A DNA stretch of 64,000 nt, taken from NCBI GenBank assembly GCA_034434835.1, contig DAOTXX010000167.1, positions 7,828-71,827 on the forward strand, read 5' to 3'. This stretch comes from JBGLNJ01 sp034434835. GTDB lineage: Bacteria; Chloroflexota; Anaerolineae; Fen-1058. Each line of letters begins with the position of its first letter. Within the stretch, counting starts at the first letter, position 1. This document shows positions 39,823 to 48,488 of this stretch, in pieces. Below the pieces are notes generated by a model that was given only the letters and a program-made list of their open reading frames with translations, did no database searches and was not told the DNA's origin. The position numbers were made by a program, and so were the translations under genes.

Positions 39823-40479
39823 TCATGCTTCTGTTTTTTCGGATTCTGTCTTTTCAGAGGGCTTGGGCGGTTGGATGTCTTCCAACGGCCCAGCATCGTT
39901 GAGGCGGATCAGGCGCGGCCCCCACGGGCCGATCCAGATCACCGTCACCGAAGCCGGCGAGACGACCAGCCGTTGAAACAGATCGAGATGAACCCCCGCA
40001 TAGTGCGCGACAATCGCCTTGATCGTGTCCGCGTGGCTGACGATGGCGACGCTCCCTTCCGGATGCGCCGCGCAGATCGCCTCGACCCGGTCCACCGCGC
40101 GTGTTTGCAACTGTCGCCCGGATTCGCCTTGAGGCGGACGCGCGCCACTCGGGTACATCTGGAACATCCGCCACTCGTCTGTCTTGTTCAGGTCCTCGAT
40201 CTTTTGACCTTCCCACGCGCCGACACGAATCTCGCCCAGGTCCTCACGCTTTTGAATCTCCAAACCGCGTGGCCGCGCCAGATACTCGGCGGTTTCGACC
40301 GCACGCTCCAGCGGGCTGGAATAGATCGCATCCAGCCTGACCTGGCCCATCCGCGCAGCCATTTGCTCCGCTTGCTTGTGTCCCTCGTCGTTGAGATGAA
40401 CGTCCGGCAGCCAGCCCGAGAGTTTGCCATCCTTCACAAAGTCGTTGGCCGCATGCCGGATCAGGAATAGCATCGTCAT
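39823..40479 (-). CDS. Histidine phosphatase family protein (MSMEG_4193 type)
   Basis: This 218-residue member of the histidine phosphatase superfamily has phospho-accepting His9 in LIRHAAND, the second Arg in SSPLERAVETAEYLA, the acidic loop EIRVGAWEG, and the late catalytic His in VAIVSHADTIKAIVAH. The canonical R-H-G-E is R-H-A-A here, as in MSMEG_4193-type proteins always found with DUF3090. The substrate is unknown. It is first in the operon with an extended -10 promoter. The last 12 residues are Lys/Glu-rich and variable. Confidence 0.9.
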   Translation of the reverse strand: MTMLFLIRHAANDFVKDGKLSGWLPDVHLNDEGHKQAEQMAARMGQVRLDAIYSSPLERAVETAEYLARPRGLEIQKREDLGEIRVGAWEGQKIEDLNKTDEWRMFQMYPSGARPPQGESGRQLQTRAVDRVEAICAAHPEGSVAIVSHADTIKAIVAHYAGVHLDLFQRLVVSPASVTVIWIGPWGPRLIRLNDAGPLEDIQPPKPSEKTESEKTEA

Positions 40480-40499
40480 TCGGAACCCTCGCGGGGCTG

Positions 40500-40508
40500 A
40501 TTATAACA
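40500..40508 (-). promoter_or_regulatory. Extended -10 promoter of the phosphatase operon
   Basis: On the minus strand TGTTATAAT (TG-n-TATAAT) ends 20 bases before the ATG at 40479. A -35 box is not evident because the repeat tract lies there. Confidence 0.6.
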
Positions 40509-40509
40509 C

Positions 40510-40601
40510 AATTGGGGATAGAGATAGAGACATGAGATAGAGACACGAGATAGAGATAGAGACACGAGATAGAGATAGAGAGGGGAGATAGAGATAGAGA
40601 A
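40510..40601 (+). repeat. Tandem GATAGA word tract (polypurine)
   Basis: About 90 bases of AGATAGAGATAGAGACACGAG-like words with almost no pyrimidine clusters on the plus strand. Unlike most other tracts it lacks an inverted arm. It separates two divergent promoters. Confidence 0.85.
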
Positions 40602-40608
40602 GGGGGCG

Positions 40609-40638
40609 TTCGACATTTTGACGTGGGGCGAGTATAAT
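40609..40638 (+). promoter_or_regulatory. Promoter of the methyltransferase gene
   Basis: TATAAT at 40633-40638 has TTCGAC 18 bases upstream at 40609-40614. The start codon at 40668 lies 30 bases downstream. Confidence 0.6.
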
Positions 40639-40667
40639 CTTGACCATTCAACGCTCAGGGGTCATGG

Positions 40668-41651
40668 ATGGAATACGTCTCCTGTAACCTCTGCGGTTCG
40701 ACCCGAACCAAACTCGTTTTCCCCAGCACGATCCCGGATCGCTCTTTGCCACAAGACACGGAAGCTTTCCGCTGCACCAGTTCCGGCTATGGACGGCATC
40801 ACGCCATCGTCCAGTGCTGCGAATGTGGCCTGGTCTATTCCAATCCGCGCTGGGATGACACCGAGTTGATGAACAGTTACGAGGCCGTCGAGGACCCGCT
40901 CTATCTGCAAGAGCGCGAAGGACGGGTGTTGACGTTCGAGCGTCACCTGCGTCCGTTGGAAAAAATCACCGGCCCGGCCAATGGGCGCAAGTTGCTCGAC
41001 GTGGGTTGTTACATCGGCGTGTTCCTGGAGATCGCCGCCCGACACGGTTGGGAGGCGTGGGGGATCGAGCCTTCACAGTGGGCAGCAGAACAGGCACGTC
41101 AGAATGGGCTGAACGTGATTCACGGCACACTGGCGACGACGCATCTCCCCGACGGCTCCTTCGATGTCGTGACGCTGTGGGACGTCATCGAGCACGTTTC
41201 GGACCCAATGTCCGAAATCCGGCGTGTGCATCGCCTCCTCAAGCCGGGCGGATTGATTGTGATCCACACGATGGATATTGATAGCCCTTTTTCGCGCGTG
41301 ATGGGACCGCGCTGGCCGTGGCTGATGGAGATGCACATCTATTACTTTTCTCAGCGCACGATGGCAGCCATGCTCCGCAAGGCCGGTTTCCAGGTGCTGT
41401 GGTCCGGGCCGCACGGGCGCTTTCAGACGTTGGGCTATTTAGGGACGCGCTTTACGGCTTTGTTTGGCAAATGGGGACGCCCGATAGATGTGCTGCTGAA
41501 TGCCACACGCCTACGGCAAATGACTGTGCCGATCAACCTGGGCGACTTGTTCACCGTCTATGCGCGAAGTGTAATATCCAACACCCAATACCCAATCACA
41601 CTCTCAGCAGGTATTGGTGATTGGATATTACTTGCGCCGGAACACCAGTAG
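40668..41651 (+). CDS. Class I SAM-dependent methyltransferase with N-terminal zinc-ribbon-like motif
   Basis: This 327-residue protein begins with a Cys-rich region (SCNLCGSTRTKLVF ... VQCCECGLVYSNPRW) typical of sugar and polyketide methyltransferases. A Rossmann methyltransferase fold follows: KLLDVGCYIGVFLEIA as the SAM motif, WGIEPSQWAAEQAR, DVVTLWDVIEHVSDP and LLKPGGLIVIHT. It probably methylates a nucleotide sugar or glycan in the neighbouring surface-polysaccharide region. The last 25 residues come from an inverted word repeat and are likely not native, as the frame runs 24 bases into the convergent gene. ATG 40664 out of frame is ignored. Confidence 0.87.
   Translation: MEYVSCNLCGSTRTKLVFPSTIPDRSLPQDTEAFRCTSSGYGRHHAIVQCCECGLVYSNPRWDDTELMNSYEAVEDPLYLQEREGRVLTFERHLRPLEKITGPANGRKLLDVGCYIGVFLEIAARHGWEAWGIEPSQWAAEQARQNGLNVIHGTLATTHLPDGSFDVVTLWDVIEHVSDPMSEIRRVHRLLKPGGLIVIHTMDIDSPFSRVMGPRWPWLMEMHIYYFSQRTMAAMLRKAGFQVLWSGPHGRFQTLGYLGTRFTALFGKWGRPIDVLLNATRLRQMTVPINLGDLFTVYARSVISNTQYPITLSAGIGDWILLAPEHQ
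41571..41631. repeat. Inverted word repeat at the convergent gene ends
   Basis: GTAATATCCA (41571-41580) and TGGATATTAC (41622-41631) flank ACCCAATACCCAATCA and GGTATTGGTGATT. It lies over the ends of two convergent genes and could serve as a bidirectional terminator. Confidence 0.8.
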
Positions 41652-43304
41652 CCCACGGCTTTCATAGATGTCGGTGGGGATCGTTTCAAAGAGTTCATAG
41701 TGCGTGGATAGGCGAGGGTCTTTTAAGATGCCTTTGCGGATGTACACTTCTGGGGAGACGATCCAGTCCGGTCGCTGATCGAAAATCAGTTGCGGTGGCA
41801 TGGCATAGGCGCCGACGTACAGGCCTGGATCGAGTGGGTAATAGCTCAGCGTCTGCGGGCTGATCAGGCCGAGCGTGTCAAGGATGCGCGCGTTCGTATC
41901 GTAACCGAGCGCGCCGATGTCGCCCGCCGCGATCACCGTGTCCGCGCCGACAAACGGCATGAGATGAGAAGCAACCTGGTGATACAGCAGCTCCAGTTGA
42001 ATGTAGGCCATCTGCGGCGCCGGGCGATCCGGCCCGTGATCGGGATGCAGCGTCCAGGCACGCAGGCCGCTGATCAGATACCAGACAACAATTGCGCCCA
42101 ATACCCAATACCGGATATTCAATTTGGATAGCCGGTATTGGGCGTTGAGAATCTGATAGATACCGAGCAAAATACCAAGCATATAACCCGGCAGCGGCGG
42201 AGCCAGATACCATCGAAAGAGCAGCGGGTTGGCGAGCGCAAAGACGGCAACGTACACGAGCGGATAAGTCAGCAGCGGCAAACTGCGCGGCTCGCGCCGG
42301 GCCGTCGAAAGGATCGCACTCAGATACAAAGTCAGATACAGGACGAGGCGGATCAATCCGCCGAGGTCGAACACCTGGCTTTCAGAGAACGGGACGGCCA
42401 GATGTTGGATAAACCGCGCCAGCGCCGCTTCGGGGGGCAGGCGATAAGCCAGGCTTTTGGCCGAGACACTTTGCGGAATGGGACTGCCGAAATAGGCTGT
42501 GGCGAAGATGAACCACGGCGCGGTCACGAGCGCAAACGCCAAGACCCAGGCTGCCAGCACCTTGATATTTGACTTTTGACACCTGATATTTTGCAATACC
42601 GCAAAACTCGCCATGGGGTGCAGGGAAGAAACCCGTTTTCTTGGAGAAAACGGGTTTCTGAAGAGTGACTTTTGTGGTATTGCGATATTTTCAAGTAGCA
42701 GTTGCCCGAACACAATCGCCGCAATCAAAGCGGCATCGGGACGGGTGAGCAAAGAGAGCGCGGCCAGCCCGGCGCTGAGGTAAAGGCGACGATGCCAATG
42801 CGCGGTGAACGTGCCCAGCATCAGCAGGATAAAGACTGACGTTTCCATCCCGCCGATGGCAAACGTCACGCTCATCGGAGCCATCGCCCACAGCAGCGCC
42901 GCTGCCCATCCCACCAATGGACTATTGCTCAAACGCCGCCCCAAGTGATACAGTAGAAAGGTGCTGGCGGCGTCGGCCAGAGCGTTGATTGAGAGCGCGA
43001 GCAGGGGATAATTTTCACTGTGCGTGAGGGCGGCCAGCGCCGCCATCAACAAGGTGTAGAATGGGGTGGTCGTGCCCAGCACGCGCTCGCCCAGATTGTA
43101 GACGAAACCGATGCCCTGGACAACGTTGCGGGCATAACGGAAGGTGATAAAAGCGTCATCAATCATCCGGGGACCGGGGATGATTCGCGCAGCACACGCC
43201 AACACCATCAGCGCGATGATGATCCAGCGTTCCGCCGGGAGATTGCCAAACAGAATGGACAAACGGCGGAACCTGCCGGGCTGTGACTCGATGAATCCAC
43301 GCAT
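41628..43304 (-). CDS. GT-C family glycosyltransferase-like membrane protein with repeat insertion
   Basis: This 558-residue multi-pass protein begins ERWIIIALMVLACAARIIPG with the PMT/ArnT-like acidic loop MIDDAFITFRYARNVVQG, then several hydrophobic helices and a soluble C-terminal part with VIAAGDIGALGYDTNARILD. It resembles the family of polyprenyl-P-sugar-dependent transferases acting outside the membrane. An inserted segment of about 40 residues (IPQKSLFRNPFSPRKRVSSL and following) comes from a hairpin repeat and other words (bases about 42555-42680). A second word repeat encodes LNAQYRLSKLNIRYWVLG. It is the only minus-strand gene of the GT-C group and diverges from the gene at 43333. 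Confidence 0.8.
   Translation of the reverse strand: MRGFIESQPGRFRRLSILFGNLPAERWIIIALMVLACAARIIPGPRMIDDAFITFRYARNVVQGIGFVYNLGERVLGTTTPFYTLLMAALAALTHSENYPLLALSINALADAASTFLLYHLGRRLSNSPLVGWAAALLWAMAPMSVTFAIGGMETSVFILLMLGTFTAHWHRRLYLSAGLAALSLLTRPDAALIAAIVFGQLLLENIAIPQKSLFRNPFSPRKRVSSLHPMASFAVLQNIRCQKSNIKVLAAWVLAFALVTAPWFIFATAYFGSPIPQSVSAKSLAYRLPPEAALARFIQHLAVPFSESQVFDLGGLIRLVLYLTLYLSAILSTARREPRSLPLLTYPLVYVAVFALANPLLFRWYLAPPLPGYMLGILLGIYQILNAQYRLSKLNIRYWVLGAIVVWYLISGLRAWTLHPDHGPDRPAPQMAYIQLELLYHQVASHLMPFVGADTVIAAGDIGALGYDTNARILDTLGLISPQTLSYYPLDPGLYVGAYAMPPQLIFDQRPDWIVSPEVYIRKGILKDPRLSTHYELFETIPTDIYESRGLLVFRRK
42627..42659 (-). repeat. Hairpin repeat, copy 1, inside a GT-C gene
   Basis: AGAAACCCGTTTTC (42627-42640) and GAGAAAACGGGTTTCT (42644-42659) form a tight palindrome. 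The same arms occur at 48259-48291. Here it is translated as FRNPFSPRKRVS. Confidence 0.85.
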
Positions 43305-43332
43305 GGCATTATTATAGAGGTTGAGGCCATTC

Positions 43333-44904
43333 GTGACAACTGCGCTCCGATCTCAACGGGCCATTCTTTTGATCGCCATCCTTGCCCTGGCCCTGGCGCT
43401 GCGGGTGGCCTGGCTGGCGGCGGATGCAGTCCCTTTCAATGGCGACGAGGCCGTAGTCGCGCTGATGGCCAGGCACATCCTGCTCAACAGCGAGCGCCCC
43501 ACGTTTTTTTACGGTCAGGACTATTCGGGCGCGCTCGACGCTTACCTCACGGCCGCCGTGTATGCGGTGATCGGGCCGCGCATCCTGGGCGGACGGATCG
43601 TGCAGATGATGCTGTTTGCGCTGTACGTCGCGCTGGTTTATGCGTTGGCCGGGCAGGTCACACGGGATCGAGGGACCGCGCGCGCGAGCGCGCTGATCGT
43701 CGCCGTCTCTTCGCCGCTGCTGGCAACCTATACGCTCGTCAGCGTGGGCGGCTATGGTGAATCGCTCGTGCTGGGGACACTGGTGCTATGGATGACGCTG
43801 CGTGTCACGGACGATTGGACCAGATGCACTCTTGCGTGGCTTGCACTGGGCGCGGCAGGCGGACTCGCGTTTTGGACGCTGGGCATCTCGCTCGTCTATC
43901 TTATCCCCTCAGCGCTGTTCATCTTGTGGCGAGATCGGTTCCGTCGTTGGCCGATGTACCTGGCGGCGCTGGCAGCCTTTGTCGCGTTCAGCAGCCCATG
44001 GTGGATTTACGATTGGACACACAACCATGCCAGCTTGCGTCAGCTTTATGATCCATCGGCGCCGGGCGGCGTGCCATTGGGCGACCGGGTGGCTGGCTTC
44101 CTGCTGCTGGGATTGCCGGTGCTGTTCGGTATGCGCTTTCCGTGGGAGCCGGGTCTCATCCTGGTTCCGTTGGCCGCGCTGGCCTTGGCGCTGTACCTGG
44201 CTGTGATCGTTTATGCTGTGCGGCCACCGAATCCAATCGATCGCACGGACGGGTGGAAACTGTTGCTGATCCAGGTCAGTGTGTTCATCGCCTTATTCAT
44301 TGGCAGTCGTTTTGGCATAGACGCGACTGGACGCTATCTGCTTCCGCTAGTCGCGCCGCTGGCGATCTGGACGGTCATGCTCGCGCGACACGTGCAGCGC
44401 ACTCATCCCCGCGCGGCGCTGGCCTTGCTGGCTTACGCGGTAGCGTTCAATTTTGCCGGCACGGCACTGGCGGCCGGGCGCAATCCACCCGGCCTCACGA
44501 CCCAGTTCGGGCCGATCACGCGGTTCGACAATCGCCACGACGCGGAGCTGATCTCGTTCCTGCTCGAAAACAAGGGCGCGCGCGGCTACAGCAACTATTG
44601 GGTGACATATCGCATCGCCTTTCAATCCGAAGAACGAGTGATCCTCGCTGCGCGACTGCCTTACAAAGAGGACCTGACCTATTCGCCGCGCGATGCCGGG
44701 TATGCGCCTTACAATCAGATGGCCGATGACAGTCCAGAAGTCGTATACGTCACATCGCAGCATCCTCAACTGGATACATGGTTGCGTGAACGATTCACAT
44801 CCCGGGGGATCACATTTCGGGAAACCCAGATCGGGCCTTTTCATGTATTTTATGCTCTCTCGCGCAAGGTCATGCCAGAGGAGTTGGGAGGCTGGCGTGA
44901 ATAG
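43333..44904 (+). CDS. GT-C family (ArnT/PMT-like) membrane glycosyltransferase
   Basis: This 523-residue protein has an N-terminal helix and the acidic catalytic loop AVPFNGDEAVVALMARHIL, followed by YGQDYSGALDAYLTAAVYAV, then about ten hydrophobic segments and a short soluble tail. This matches PMT_2/ArnT-type enzymes that use lipid-linked sugars. GTG 43333 is chosen as the start because TTGAGG lies 7 bases upstream; TTG 43321 is an alternative. The stop overlaps the next start by 8 bases, indicating translational coupling. Confidence 0.83.
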   Translation: MTTALRSQRAILLIAILALALALRVAWLAADAVPFNGDEAVVALMARHILLNSERPTFFYGQDYSGALDAYLTAAVYAVIGPRILGGRIVQMMLFALYVALVYALAGQVTRDRGTARASALIVAVSSPLLATYTLVSVGGYGESLVLGTLVLWMTLRVTDDWTRCTLAWLALGAAGGLAFWTLGISLVYLIPSALFILWRDRFRRWPMYLAALAAFVAFSSPWWIYDWTHNHASLRQLYDPSAPGGVPLGDRVAGFLLLGLPVLFGMRFPWEPGLILVPLAALALALYLAVIVYAVRPPNPIDRTDGWKLLLIQVSVFIALFIGSRFGIDATGRYLLPLVAPLAIWTVMLARHVQRTHPRAALALLAYAVAFNFAGTALAAGRNPPGLTTQFGPITRFDNRHDAELISFLLENKGARGYSNYWVTYRIAFQSEERVILAARLPYKEDLTYSPRDAGYAPYNQMADDSPEVVYVTSQHPQLDTWLRERFTSRGITFRETQIGPFHVFYALSRKVMPEELGGWRE

Positions 44905-46489
44905 ATGGCTTTTCCTGGCGTTCCTTTCGCTGTATCTGCTCACCACCTCAGCGCGCATTGACAGCGGCGACGGCAACGCCATGTTCCAGGTCACTGACAG
45001 CCTGCTGAACGGCCGCGGCTTTGTCATCTCCGATGAATTGCCCGAGCAGGATCTGCTGGGGCCTCAGGGCGAGCCTATCCCACGCCAAGAGTTCGGCACG
45101 GGTCTGGGCCAGTACGGCGTGGACGGGCGCTACTATGCCAAATTCGGCCCGGGTCAGTCGTTTGCCGCAATTCCTTTTTATCTGATCGGCAAATTGGCGC
45201 ACGCACTTTGGCCAGTGTGGAGCGAGGCATTTTGGGTATGGGCCAGCGCAGGATTGCTCAACTCGGTAGTCGTTGCATTGACTGTGGTACTGGTAGCACA
45301 GGCAGCGCAATTATTCTTTGATCGGCAAACATCAACGATCGTGGCAATCTTGTTCGGGCTGGCTACCCCGGCCTGGCCGTATGCCAAGTCATTCTTCAGC
45401 GAGCCGCTGACGGGCGGATTGATGTTCCTGGGCGGCTATGCCGCCATGCGCGCGCGCCGTGACCCTCATTGGGGCTGGTTTGCGTCAAGCGGCCTGGCGC
45501 TCGGCGCAGCCGTGCTGGTCAGGACAACGGCCTCGCTCATCCTGCCTGTGGTGGCCGGCTATCTGTTCCTGGCCTGTCGTCCCAGCAAAACCCAGTGGGC
45601 TGTGTGGGGTAGCGCGCTGGCCATTCCACTGCTGCTGTTGGGGTGGTACAACGCGGCGCGTTTCGGCAGCCCGCTGATCACAGGTTATGCGGGAACTCAA
45701 TGGGATGTGACCTTGTTGGGGTCGGGGCTGTATGGATTGTTGTTCAGTTCCGGCAAGGGTCTGGTGTGGTTCATGCCGATCGTGACGTTGAGTGTAGCAG
45801 CATTACCAGCTTTTATGCGGCAAGCCAGGGCCGAAGGCTGGTTGATCGTGGGAGTGTCCGCTGTGTTCCTCGCCACGCACAGCATCTTTAATTACTGGAC
45901 CGGCGGCGGCGGTTGGGGGCCGCGCCTGATTCTCCCCATAGTGGTGTGGCTGGTCTTGCCACTGGGGGTGCGGTTTGAGCGCAAGACACGCCCAGCCTGG
46001 CAAGCATGGTCTATCGTCGTGATCATCGCGGCGAGCATCCTCGTCCAGGCGTTGGGTGTATCGGTGGGTTATGCGCGCCACCTGCAAGCAGTGTACAATA
46101 CGTCTCGCACCTCTGAAGAATACTTTGACCGCGTGCAATTCCACTGGGCCGATTCGCCCATCTTGGGGCAAATTGGCGAGTGGCTAGCCGTGACGGGCAA
46201 CCTGCGAAATGCCAACACGCGGCAAGAATTGAGCGAGATGGTCACGCGGACGCTGGACACATCTGATCCGAACGACATTTTTTACGATGCGCGGAGGGAG
46301 GCCGTCAGTCTGCTGGCCTTTAACGCGCCGGACTTTTGGTTTGTGTATGACTGGTTGATGGGTATGCCGCTGGAAGCGATCATGATCATTGCACTGACGC
46401 TTGTCGCCGTGCTGGGGGTATCTGTGTGGCGATTGCGCGTGTCCATGAACAGTCCGGGATCGAAATCACACCGAGAGGAAAATGTATGA
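44897..46489 (+). CDS. GT-C family membrane glycosyltransferase-like protein
   Basis: This 530-residue multi-pass protein begins VNRWLFLAFLSLYLLTTSARIDSGDGNAMFQVTDSLL, with an acidic periplasmic loop (DSGDGNAM...EFGTGLGQYGVDGRYYAKFGPGQ). It has roughly ten hydrophobic helices and a C-terminal helix near 500. GTG 44897 overlaps the previous stop, with GGAGG five bases before it. The larger frame from 44693 is rejected because it would overlap the previous gene extensively. The stop overlaps the carbamoyltransferase ATG (ATGA). Confidence 0.8.
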   Translation: MNRWLFLAFLSLYLLTTSARIDSGDGNAMFQVTDSLLNGRGFVISDELPEQDLLGPQGEPIPRQEFGTGLGQYGVDGRYYAKFGPGQSFAAIPFYLIGKLAHALWPVWSEAFWVWASAGLLNSVVVALTVVLVAQAAQLFFDRQTSTIVAILFGLATPAWPYAKSFFSEPLTGGLMFLGGYAAMRARRDPHWGWFASSGLALGAAVLVRTTASLILPVVAGYLFLACRPSKTQWAVWGSALAIPLLLLGWYNAARFGSPLITGYAGTQWDVTLLGSGLYGLLFSSGKGLVWFMPIVTLSVAALPAFMRQARAEGWLIVGVSAVFLATHSIFNYWTGGGGWGPRLILPIVVWLVLPLGVRFERKTRPAWQAWSIVVIIAASILVQALGVSVGYARHLQAVYNTSRTSEEYFDRVQFHWADSPILGQIGEWLAVTGNLRNANTRQELSEMVTRTLDTSDPNDIFYDARREAVSLLAFNAPDFWFVYDWLMGMPLEAIMIIALTLVAVLGVSVWRLRVSMNSPGSKSHREENV

Positions 46490-48246
46490 ATATCTTGGGC
46501 ATCCACGATGGTCACACAGCAACCGCCTGCTTGCTGAAAGATGGCGAGCTGGTGGCAATGGTGAGCGAGGAGCGATTCAACCGCAAAAAGAGTTGGGGGG
46601 GCGTGCCGAGCCAGGCAACGCGCTGGGTGGTGGAAAGCACACATACGGACCCGCGCTCGATTGACGCAGTAGCGTTGTCGTGGCTGGTGCAGCCGACGCG
46701 AGACTTTACCATCCAGGGAGATTTTCCGCCCAACACGCTGACGCCTGTCGCGCGTTTTCTGCCGCAGTGGCTTTTGGCTTCCGATGCCATTGTTGCGCCC
46801 TATGTGAGCCTGATGAGCCACTTTCGCGACATGAAAAGCATCGTGACGCTGCTGGATGAATTGGGGGTGCCGCGTGTGCCGATCCAGCGCGTCGAGCATC
46901 ACCTGGCGCACGCGGCAGCCAGCTACTATCTTTCGTCGTTTGCGCAGGAACAATCGCCCGCACTCGTCATCACACTCGACGGCTCGGGCGATGGGCTATC
47001 GGGCACGGTCAGCCTCGGGCGCGGCCATGCGCTCGAACGGCAGTTGGCGATTTCCAGCTATCATTCGCCGGGCCTGATGTACTCGCTGGTCACGCAATAT
47101 CTCGGCATGAAGCCCGCCGAGCACGAATACAAGGTGATGGGCCTGGCGCCCTATGCGCCCCCAGAACTGGCCGAGCAGGCACGCAAAATTTTTGCCGGTT
47201 ACTTTTGCCTTTCGCCGGATGGGCTGCGCATCGTCAACACGTCCGGCGCGTGGGGGCCGGGCTTTATGCGGAAACTCGAGCGCGACATGCGCCGCGTCCG
47301 CTTCGATGCCATCGCGGCGGGCATACAATTGCATCTCGAAGAGGTCATCACCCAGTTCATCCGCAACTGGATCCAGCATACCGGGATCCGAACCATCGCT
47401 ATTGGTGGCGGTCTGTTTATGAACGTCAAGCTCAACATGCTGATCCAGGCTATGCCAGAGGTTGAGCGCGTCTTTTTCCTGCCCAGCGCAGGCGACGAAT
47501 CGCTGGCCATGGGGGCAGCGTTTTGGGTGGCTGCGCAGCGCGGCGAGCCGCACATCCAACCCCTAGACAAGCTGTACCTGGGCCCCGAATTCCCTCCTGC
47601 CGAAATCGAGGCGGCCCTGCGGCACTTTCAAGATCGAGTCATCTGGGAACGGGTAGCCCAACCTGAATGTAAGGTCGTCGAGTTGCTGGCGCAAGGGCGC
47701 GTAGTCGGTCGCTTTGCCGGGCGAATGGAATGGGGCGCGCGCGCACTCGGCAATCGCTCGATCCTGGCCGACGGGCGCGATTTGTCCATCATTCGCAAAA
47801 TCAACGCGGCTATCAAACAGCGAGACTTTTGGATGCCGTTCGCGCCTTCGATCCTGTGGGAGCGGCGCCACGACTATCTGGTGAATCCGCGCGATGTAGA
47901 TGCGCCCTACATGATCCTGGCGTTTCCTTCCACGCCGCTGGCGCAACAACATCTGAGAGCTGCTTTGCATCAGTACGATCTTTCATGCCGCCCGCAATTG
48001 GTGCGGGCAGAGACCAATCCGCGCTACCATCGCTTGCTCAAGGAATGGGAGCGACTCACCGGCTGCGGAGGTTTGCTCAATACCAGCTTTAATCTGCACG
48101 GCGAGCCGATCGTGTGCGCGCCGCAGGATGCGCTCGAGACACTTTTGCGTTCTGAGATTGACGATTTGATGATGGAAGATTTCTGGGTAAGGCGCAGAAA
48201 CGCAAGTCAACTAGCAGTCTGTCGGAGAGCTGATAGTTTCCGCTGA
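46486..48246 (+). CDS. Carbamoyltransferase (NodU/CmcH family)
   Basis: This 586-residue enzyme transfers a carbamoyl group from carbamoyl phosphate (via carbamoyl-AMP) to a hydroxyl of a sugar or antibiotic. Seen are the N-terminal MNILGIHDGHTATACLLKDG, the metal-binding HHLAHAAASYYLS, IAIGGGLFMNVKLNMLIQ, and the C-terminal YrdC-like part with GRMEWGARALGNRSILADGR and TSFNLHGEPIVC. All core His/Asp sites appear present. Within this glycan region it probably decorates a polysaccharide. AGAGG lies 9 bases before ATG 46486. The last 15 residues (SQLAVCRRADSFR) run into a repeat and may be an extension. Confidence 0.92.
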   Translation: MNILGIHDGHTATACLLKDGELVAMVSEERFNRKKSWGGVPSQATRWVVESTHTDPRSIDAVALSWLVQPTRDFTIQGDFPPNTLTPVARFLPQWLLASDAIVAPYVSLMSHFRDMKSIVTLLDELGVPRVPIQRVEHHLAHAAASYYLSSFAQEQSPALVITLDGSGDGLSGTVSLGRGHALERQLAISSYHSPGLMYSLVTQYLGMKPAEHEYKVMGLAPYAPPELAEQARKIFAGYFCLSPDGLRIVNTSGAWGPGFMRKLERDMRRVRFDAIAAGIQLHLEEVITQFIRNWIQHTGIRTIAIGGGLFMNVKLNMLIQAMPEVERVFFLPSAGDESLAMGAAFWVAAQRGEPHIQPLDKLYLGPEFPPAEIEAALRHFQDRVIWERVAQPECKVVELLAQGRVVGRFAGRMEWGARALGNRSILADGRDLSIIRKINAAIKQRDFWMPFAPSILWERRHDYLVNPRDVDAPYMILAFPSTPLAQQHLRAALHQYDLSCRPQLVRAETNPRYHRLLKEWERLTGCGGLLNTSFNLHGEPIVCAPQDALETLLRSEIDDLMMEDFWVRRRNASQLAVCRRADSFR

Positions 48247-48298
48247 AAATGGTGGCCCAGAAACCCGTTTTCTCGGAGAAAACGGGTTTCTCCGACAG
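48219..48298. repeat. Hairpin repeat, copy 2, with outer arms
   Basis: AGAAACCCGTTTTCTC (48259-48274) and GAGAAAACGGGTTTCT (48276-48291) form the inner palindrome. Outer arms CTGTCGGAGA (48219-48228) and TCTCCGACAG (48289-48298) enclose it. It may terminate the carbamoyltransferase transcript. After it, 48300-48370 carries GGCAGATAGC-type tandem words; the rest of the gap to 48488 shows no gene. Confidence 0.8.
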
Positions 48299-48488
48299 GC
48301 TCCTAGCAGATGGCAGATGGCAGATAGCTGATAGCGGATAGCGGATGGCAGATAGTTATCGGCCATCGGCCATGAGGTTCTCGCAGTGACACGAGTGAAA
48401 GATTTGTGCGAACAAGGCCAATGTGGCGCGGTAATACCAAGACCCACGCGTCATAGGCCAGTTCAGTAAAACTTGCGAGGATCGAGAC

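Noticed and set aside
40510..40601. CRISPR-like direct repeats
   Set aside because: Units are only 6-12 bases, imperfect and contiguous, with no spacers of regular length and no cas gene in the window.
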